From Xiphophorus maculatus (taxonomy: Eukaryota > Chordata > Actinopteri > Cyprinodontiformes > Poeciliidae), in the NCBI RefSeq assembly GCF_002775205.1, contig NC_036447.1, positions 27,774,245 to 27,838,244 on the forward strand: 64,000 nt of DNA, written 5' to 3'. This document shows positions 58,772 to 64,000 of the stretch, piece after piece (the first letter of the stretch is position 1; the number at the start of each line of letters is the position of its first letter). The position numbers and the translations under genes were made by a program. A model generated the notes under the pieces. It saw only the letters and a list, made by a program, of their open reading frames with translations, searched no databases and was not told the origin of the DNA.

Positions 58772-59385
58772 AGGTCATTATGTAGCAGTGACGATCTGCC
58801 GCTCAAAAACCGGAAGGAAATGTGGCCAAACTAAATTATTTTTAAATGCCTGTTTCTGATTTTAACATTTAAAATCAGAAGCCTGCTCGGAAGAATCTTC
58901 TTAAATATATTTAAAATATATTTTAAAAATATATCTAAAAAATATATATTTTATACACATATTTAACATATTATTTTATATTTAAATATATCTTTAAAAT
59001 CAGAAACATCATTATTGTTTTATGTAAATTGCAGCCAAAGATTGTAACTGCAGTTAGCCAGTGGTAGATGTTAGCGGAGATAGTTGAGAGCAAAGGAAAG
59101 ACTTGAGGAGAGAATTTAACAATTAAAAGACAAAGAAAAGGGCTATAATCCCATTTTAGACTAGATGGTAGAGAAAGCAGTGACATGACATGTGGCATTC
59201 TTTTTACAGTATGTGAAAGCGGTAGTGGCGAAAAGCAGCTACATGCGGGAACAACCCGAGTTTACCAAAGAGGAAGAGAAACACAATGACTAACAGCATT
59301 TCTTCCAAAGAATGTAAATAACCTGTTTTTCTTTCTGCCGTGTACAGTTGAATTTTAAATAAAGTAAACAGGTTGGTGTGGAAAA
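58772..59385 (+). other. TRIM gene 3' UTR (predicted)
   Basis: AT-rich sequence after the stop, ending near AATAAA at 59358-59363. The exact cleavage site is not known. It includes AT palindrome-rich sequence at 58900-58995. Confidence 0.5.
59358..59363 (+). terminator. Polyadenylation signal AATAAA
   Basis: First canonical AATAAA after the TRIM stop codon, followed by a GT-rich stretch ('ggttggtgtgg') about 10-20 bases on, as expected for a downstream element. Confidence 0.6.
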
Positions 59386-60978
59386 CATGAACGCTGTGTC
59401 AGATTTTTTTTTTTTTTATGTTAACCACTAAAACATTCTGTTTATAAAGACAAGAAGCCTAAAGCTGCTTCAGATTTACTGTGCAGTTGGAAACAGATAA
59501 TAAAAGTGCATTTCATCAAGCTAGAAGCTAACGACAGACATGTTAAATTTAACTTCTCGAAATGTCTGTACAAGAGTTTTGTACATGTATTACAAATAAA
59601 TACTTGTAATTTGGAAATTTAATTAAGTGCATCAATGGAATATCTTGGAACGAAGGAATGAAGAAAGAAAAGAAGCGAGACATACTGATCACAAAAGGAA
59701 TCAGAAAATGAAAATGTGGGTATGCTTTTACATTGCACAGAAAATATGATTTTGATTATTTCAATATTTCTTAAGCAAATATGGCCAATGGTCTTATTAC
59801 AAATCTGAAAAGGTCTAAACATGAACACACTAAGCTGCTGGTTCATCAGTTCATTGTGCAGTGTGTCTATTGACACAACACTCTTCTTTCAGCTATCAGC
59901 TATTTGGACAAAGAACAATGACTCTGTCTCTGATGGGGACAGAGACATTATTCTTTTATCAGTTCAGTCCTATTTCTGTGTGATAGCTACTGGTGCTGCT
60001 GCACATACCACCAGGATAAAGACTTAGACTTCGTATAAATCTTCTGAAATGAGTACATAAATGAGAAATGTTAGACATCCCTTTCACATATCTTAAGACA
60101 GACTTTGGCCTATTTCTGCTCATCATAAAAACCTCAACCAGTACAAAGTCATCTCCTTTGTTTTGACTACATTTAAAGAAAATTGACTGTTACAACATCA
60201 GGTGACAAACAAACCACTAGAGCTTAATGAGAAACTATCTGGTTTTGTTATCCAATAACCCTTATCAGGCGCCTGCCAAAATGCCTACTGAAGCACTAAG
60301 GAAGAGTAAGAGCAGCAAAGCATGTGACATAGTGGTTAGTTATACATTTTCATAGTGCTTGCTTGAAAAGCTGCTGTAACGTTATGCAAAATGTTGCAGT
60401 TGACTTGTTTTCAATGAAATTGTGAAAGAAAATTAGGACCACTGCAGAAAAAAATAATTCTGACTTTAATAGTTATTGAATCACATAGTAGTTCAAGTAG
60501 TTCAAGAAATATAACAACATTACTTGAAATGCACAAAGTAAGCACATTTGTATGAGGCACATTATGCTTTTTAATCCTGCTGTTTTGTTTTGTCATTTCT
60601 GCCAGTTGATGCGGTAGTTTGATTTGCTGGTACTGTTTGAGGTTATTTTTATTTTATTTTTTTCATCCAAGTGGTACCCTGATTGGATTATGGCACGAAT
60701 GGCTTCCCATAAATCGGCACAAAACGTAATCAAATGGTGTTTGTTGCAGAACCTAGATCCAAAACCACCAGCAGTTCAATTTTTGTGAAGGAGAGTAGAC
60801 AAAATAAAATAACAGCATATGTTGTTTTTCACCTCACAACCTACTTTAAAATTCCCTCCAATAAATAAAAAAACAACTCAAAGACAGTTTTTTGTTTGTT
60901 TGACGTAGAAGTGTCTGGTCTGCCTGACAGTCCACACTGAGGGTTAAAATACCCACAGCACTTCCCATGTGGAATTCA
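59386..60978. other. Intergenic between TRIM gene and man2b1
   Basis: AT-rich, no gene recognised. Contains the second stem-loop element copy (59887-59966). Confidence 0.5.
59887..59966. repeat. Stem-loop element copy 2
   Basis: 'tttcagctatcagctatttggacaaagaacaatgactctgtctctgatggggacagagacattattcttttatcagttca' matches copy 1 over about 80 bp with roughly a dozen differences. Both keep the self-complementary arms. Confidence 0.75.
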
Positions 60979-60988
60979 GTCACGTGAC
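60979..60988. promoter_or_regulatory. CLEAR element (TFEB/TFE3 binding palindrome)
   Basis: GTCACGTGAC is the exact consensus of the CLEAR motif through which TFEB-family factors drive lysosomal genes. It sits 49-58 bp before the man2b1 start codon, the usual core-promoter position, and man2b1 is a lysosomal hydrolase. The match is seen directly; binding is inferred. Confidence 0.75.
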
Positions 60989-60997
60989 CGAAGCTCA

Positions 60998-61003
60998 TAT
61001 AAA
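60998..61003 (+). promoter_or_regulatory. TATA-like hexamer
   Basis: TATAAA, 34 bp before the man2b1 ATG. If used, it would put the transcription start only a few bases before the ATG, so it may be coincidental. Confidence 0.25.
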
Positions 61004-61036
61004 CATATGTCATATGATTTTGTGTTAGTTTTCAAC

Positions 61037-61147
61037 ATGGCGGCCAGCTGCCACTTCTTTGCGGCTGCTTTGCTGTTGCTCTTCAGCGGGGTTTTAAGTT
61101 TTCCTGTCGGCCAAGAGGAAAGAGGCGCCACCACCTGCGGATACCAG
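61037..61147 (+). CDS. man2b1: man2b1 exon 1 (signal peptide)
   Basis: 37 codons, phase 0, donor GTTCGT. Encodes the signal peptide and a short linker ending TTCGYQ. Confidence 0.9.
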
Positions 61148-64000
61148 GTTCGTTATTACGGTTTTTGTAGCTTTTACAGTCTGAAGGTTTTTTTGTTTTG
61201 TTGTTAACCTGAGAGCTAAACGGTCTGGTGCGGTTTGTTTCTTTCACTTTCACTCATCCTTATTTTCTGAGCTGTCGGTGTGTGTAAGGTAATTAGTTGT
61301 TTTTTTTTAATCGTCATTTTAAAATGGGGGTTTATTCGCGTTTAGCAGCACAACCGGTGCGCTGATACTTCCGGTTGGTTGTGGAAAGCCATTCGGGTTG
61401 ATGAAGTGTGTTTGTGTTTCCAGTCATGTCAGGCCACCAAGCCCACCATGCTGAATGTTCACCTGGTTCCTCACACACACGACGACGTGGGCTGGCTAAA
61501 GACCGTGGACCAGTACTTCTATGGAGGTCAGTCCCGAACCAAAACCCAAACAACCTTAACTTTCAAAAATACTCTTTCATTTATTGACCCTAAATGTTTA
61601 AAGACCTAAAAACAATGACCATTTCATTGGGCCATAGGAATTAAAGATGTGGAAATAGTTTTGTGCTCTTAATTTTTCCCTTTTTTTAATTAGCTCTTAC
61701 TAACGTAACTATACTGTGTACTGCTGAAGAAACATCGTTTTACATTTTTAAACTTGGACATGGAAGCGCAACATTTTTTTTTGTGACGTTTATTATATTG
61801 CACCTGATAAAATACACTTTGACTTTTTTGTGTGTGTAATGACCATTTTGGCTAAATTTGTAATTTACAAGTAAAACCTGAAGTCGGTTGTATATTTTAA
61901 TATGAATCTCACTTATATTTCCACACATAATGTATCTGTGTTGATGTTTCTGGACTATTCTGTCCTGTGTGTTTTGTCAACACATTTTTACTAGACATAA
62001 AAAGAACATTTTTATGACAGTTTTATGACCAGAACGCAAGTCCCATCACTTTTGTGTCTGGTTCAGATCTCTTCGTCTTTCCTTAGTGTATTGCTCGGAT
62101 CCTTTGATTTTTATTAGTAATGATATGAAATCTTCATATCATTCTCTATAAACATTTTGGTAAAACTCTTGAATAACAGTTTTGTACTGTGATATTTGTA
62201 GGTAATTTAAAAATGAGTGTGAATTGTAGTGTAAATATGCTTTTGAATGAGAGGAGGGTTGTTTGTCGGAACAGCTCCAAAAGAATTCTGTGATCAATAA
62301 CAGGTAATCATCAACTAAAATTGCTAGACTATCATTTATCAGCATAAATCAATATGTCTATTCTCAGTGCTGGCATTTGCGACCTCCAGGGTCCTGAACA
62401 ATATGACTTTTTCTATTTTCTCGTTTGTGTGAAGATCGTAACGACATCCAACACGCCGGCGTTCAGTACATCCTGGACTCGGTGGTGGATCAGCTGCTGA
62501 AGAACCCAGACAGACGGTTCATCTACGTGGAGACAGGCTTCTTCTACCGCTGGTGGAAGCAGCAGAGCTCCAGCATGCAGCAGACGGTCAAGCAGCTGGT
62601 TAACCAAGGTGCGCCGCCCGGTGCCGTGTGTTCGCGTCAACGGCGAACACACGGCCGTGTTCGCACAGCTCAGGATGAGCTTGGGTCAGGAAGCTCATCC
62701 TTACCCAACTCTTGCTCCTCCAGGTCGGCTGGAGTTTGTAAATGGCGGCTGGTGTATGAGCGACGAGGCCACGACGCACTACAGCGCCGTCATCGACCAG
62801 ATGACCATCGGCCTGAGGTTTCTGAACGAGACCTTTGGGATCTGCGGTCGCCCCCGGGTCGCCTGGCACATTGACCCCTTTGGCCACGCCCGCGAACACG
62901 CCTCTCTCTTTGCACAGGTAGCTGAAGCTTAGCAGGACTGTTACAAAATGAAGCTTTAGTCAATATTTGGTGAATAATTGCCTTTAATATTAATCACACT
63001 CCTTGCTGCCATGGTTTGACCTGAAAGTTACTTTCCTGGAACGAAGATATTTTCTTAGTTGAACAAAGATTCTCTTTGGGGGCTTAGATGTTACAGAGAC
63101 AATATGGCAGTTATTTAAACTTTATCCGTAAGTTAACTTGGTAACAGCTAAGTTACAAATTTTAGTCGATACTCTTTTGAAACTTAGCCATTGCAGTTTT
63201 AGCTGTTACTCTTTCGTGAAACTTACCAAAACTTTCCTGTGAAACGACAGTCGCTTTCGCAGAACCTACATGGAACTTTCTTGTTATATTTGTGGAAAAC
63301 GTACTAAGCTTACATTTGGTTTGTTTATGTCCAAAACCTTGTTAATGCAGGGTTACATTTAGAGCTTTTATTAAGGATTAAAGGGGCTAAGAAGATGCTA
63401 GACAGTATGTATTAATTTGTAGAGTAATAAAGATGGAGGGTAGGACAAAATAAACCCGTAACAAAGAAAAATAAAGCAAGACTTCCAGTTTCAGTTGATT
63501 AATTCACGTTGCGTAACAAACTGGAGTTATTGTTTCATCCTCTTATTTAAAGGCTATTTTTTTATTAAAGCACATTCTCGACATTATGTCAAATTACTGG
63601 GATGTAAATAAACTGGTCAGGGTTTTCTACAATAAGCTGAGCTGGCAGACGAGACGGGTTCTGTTAAGTCCAGTTGACCACCATGTTCAGGTTACTGACT
63701 CTGGTCAGACCTCCATCCTGGAGTAAGTTGGAGGTTATTCTCCACCTTTTATGTTGCACACTCCTGGGTGCTTTATTTTTTTCTTTTCTTTACACTCTTT
63801 ACCTTCACCGGTGAGCCGGGGTTTGGTTTTAGTTTACGTTTATTTGTTTATTTATTTTTTGGAGAAACGCCTCACTGATCAGGTGGGGACGGTGTCGCTC
63901 ACTTTAAGATCCAAACGTGGTGCAGGTAAAAAACAGCTTTTATTGTGAGATTCAGTCGAAGCACCGATTCATTTGTCCTCCAGATGGGATACGACGGCTT
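61037..64000 (+). CDS. man2b1: Lysosomal alpha-mannosidase (GH38), 5' part, cut by window end
   Basis: Removes alpha-linked mannose from N-glycans in the lysosome. Exons: 61037-61147, 61424-61526, 62435-62608, 62724-62917, and 63984 onward (cut). All junctions are AG/GT and keep frame. Residues 1-21 or so form a signal peptide ([20 protein letters not shown]). GH38 hallmarks: [18 protein letters not shown] with zinc ligands H56 and D58, [19 protein letters not shown], and AWHIDPFGH whose D180 is the nucleophile/zinc ligand. These equal bovine H72, D74 and D196 with a constant offset of 16. The ATG in AACATGG context is preferred over an in-frame ATG at 61007 that would add ten residues before the signal peptide. 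The rest of the roughly 1000-residue enzyme lies past the window. Confidence 0.95.
61424..61526 (+). CDS. man2b1: man2b1 exon 2 (first zinc-binding motif)
   Basis: 103 bp, [20 protein letters not shown] then [14 protein letters not shown] and one base of Asp72. Acceptor TGTTTCCAG, donor GTCAGT. Confidence 0.95.
62435..62608 (+). CDS. man2b1: man2b1 exon 3
   Basis: 174 bp, Asp72 completion then [20 protein letters not shown] to TVKQLVNQ and one base of Gly130. Acceptor GTGTGAAG (a weak AAG type), donor GTGCGC. Confidence 0.93.
62628..62701. repeat. Two perfect hairpins in man2b1 intron 3
   Basis: GTGTTCGC (62628-62635) pairs with GCGAACAC (62643-62650). AGGATGAGCTT (62672-62682) pairs with AAGCTCATCCT (62691-62701). 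They fill most of a 115-bp intron. Confidence 0.85.
62724..62917 (+). CDS. man2b1: man2b1 exon 4 (nucleophile motif)
   Basis: 194 bp, Gly130 completion then [20 protein letters not shown] to [18 protein letters not shown]. Contains the sequon N164-E-T. Acceptor CTCCTCCAG, donor GTAGCT. Preceded by a 115-bp GC-rich intron. Confidence 0.95.
62918..63983 (+). other. man2b1: man2b1 intron 4
   Basis: 1.07 kb with nothing further recognised. A T-rich block lies near 63770-63860. Confidence 0.75.
63984..64000 (+). CDS. man2b1: man2b1 exon 5 (start only)
   Basis: After CCTCCAG the sequence reads MGYDG and is cut by the window end. Family members have QMGFDGFFFGR here. Confidence 0.85.

Noticed and set aside
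61007..61036. Upstream in-frame ATG of man2b1
   Set aside because: It would add MSYDFVLVFN before the signal peptide; the second ATG has a far better context and gives a normal signal sequence.

Overview
This window looks like nuclear DNA from a teleost fish, probably a percomorph or related group. It has short vertebrate-type exons with GT/AG introns, Tc1/mariner, hAT-like and L2/Rex1-type element remains, and many CA/GT/TA microsatellites. There are no bacterial, viral or organellar gene arrangements. Every exon below was joined by checking splice sites and codon phase by hand. Names rest on recalled protein family similarity, not on a search.

Three protein-coding genes are supported. (1) A manic-fringe-like O-fucose beta-1,3-GlcNAc transferase (mfng) on the minus strand, with seven coding exons between 44432 and 21885. 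The short last coding exon was not found and may lie beyond position 1. (2) A TRIM-family RING/B-box/coiled-coil/B30.2 E3 ligase on the plus strand, with seven exons between 48946 and 58771, complete at 561 codons plus stop. (3) The 5' part of lysosomal alpha-mannosidase (man2b1, GH38) on the plus strand from 61037, with four full exons and a fifth cut by the window edge. mfng and the TRIM gene diverge from a 4.5-kb intergenic stretch. man2b1 follows the TRIM gene in the same direction.

Layout: 1-21.9 kb has no recognisable gene. It is read as intron 7 or downstream sequence of mfng and is littered with L2-like RT fragments, MITEs and perfect hairpins. 21.9-44.4 kb is mfng. Its 12.7-kb intron 1 (31380-44042) holds a three-layer nest: a Tc1-like MITE split by a 5.86-kb unclassified GC-rich element (35693-41547, 5-bp target duplication TACAG), which itself contains an L2 relic and two minisatellites. 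44.5-48.9 kb is intergenic and carries a solo LTR with perfect 5-bp target duplications plus LINE relics. 48.9-59.4 kb is the TRIM gene with repeat-rich introns. 59.4-61.0 kb is intergenic and ends in a man2b1 proximal promoter with a perfect CLEAR/TFEB palindrome (GTCACGTGAC).

The three genes do not form one pathway: fringe modifies Notch in the Golgi, the TRIM is a probable cytosolic ubiquitin ligase, and man2b1 degrades glycans in lysosomes. I found no convincing new coding system. The most notable material is the nested mobile-element locus in mfng intron 1, the split canonical TRIM exon and the CLEAR site.
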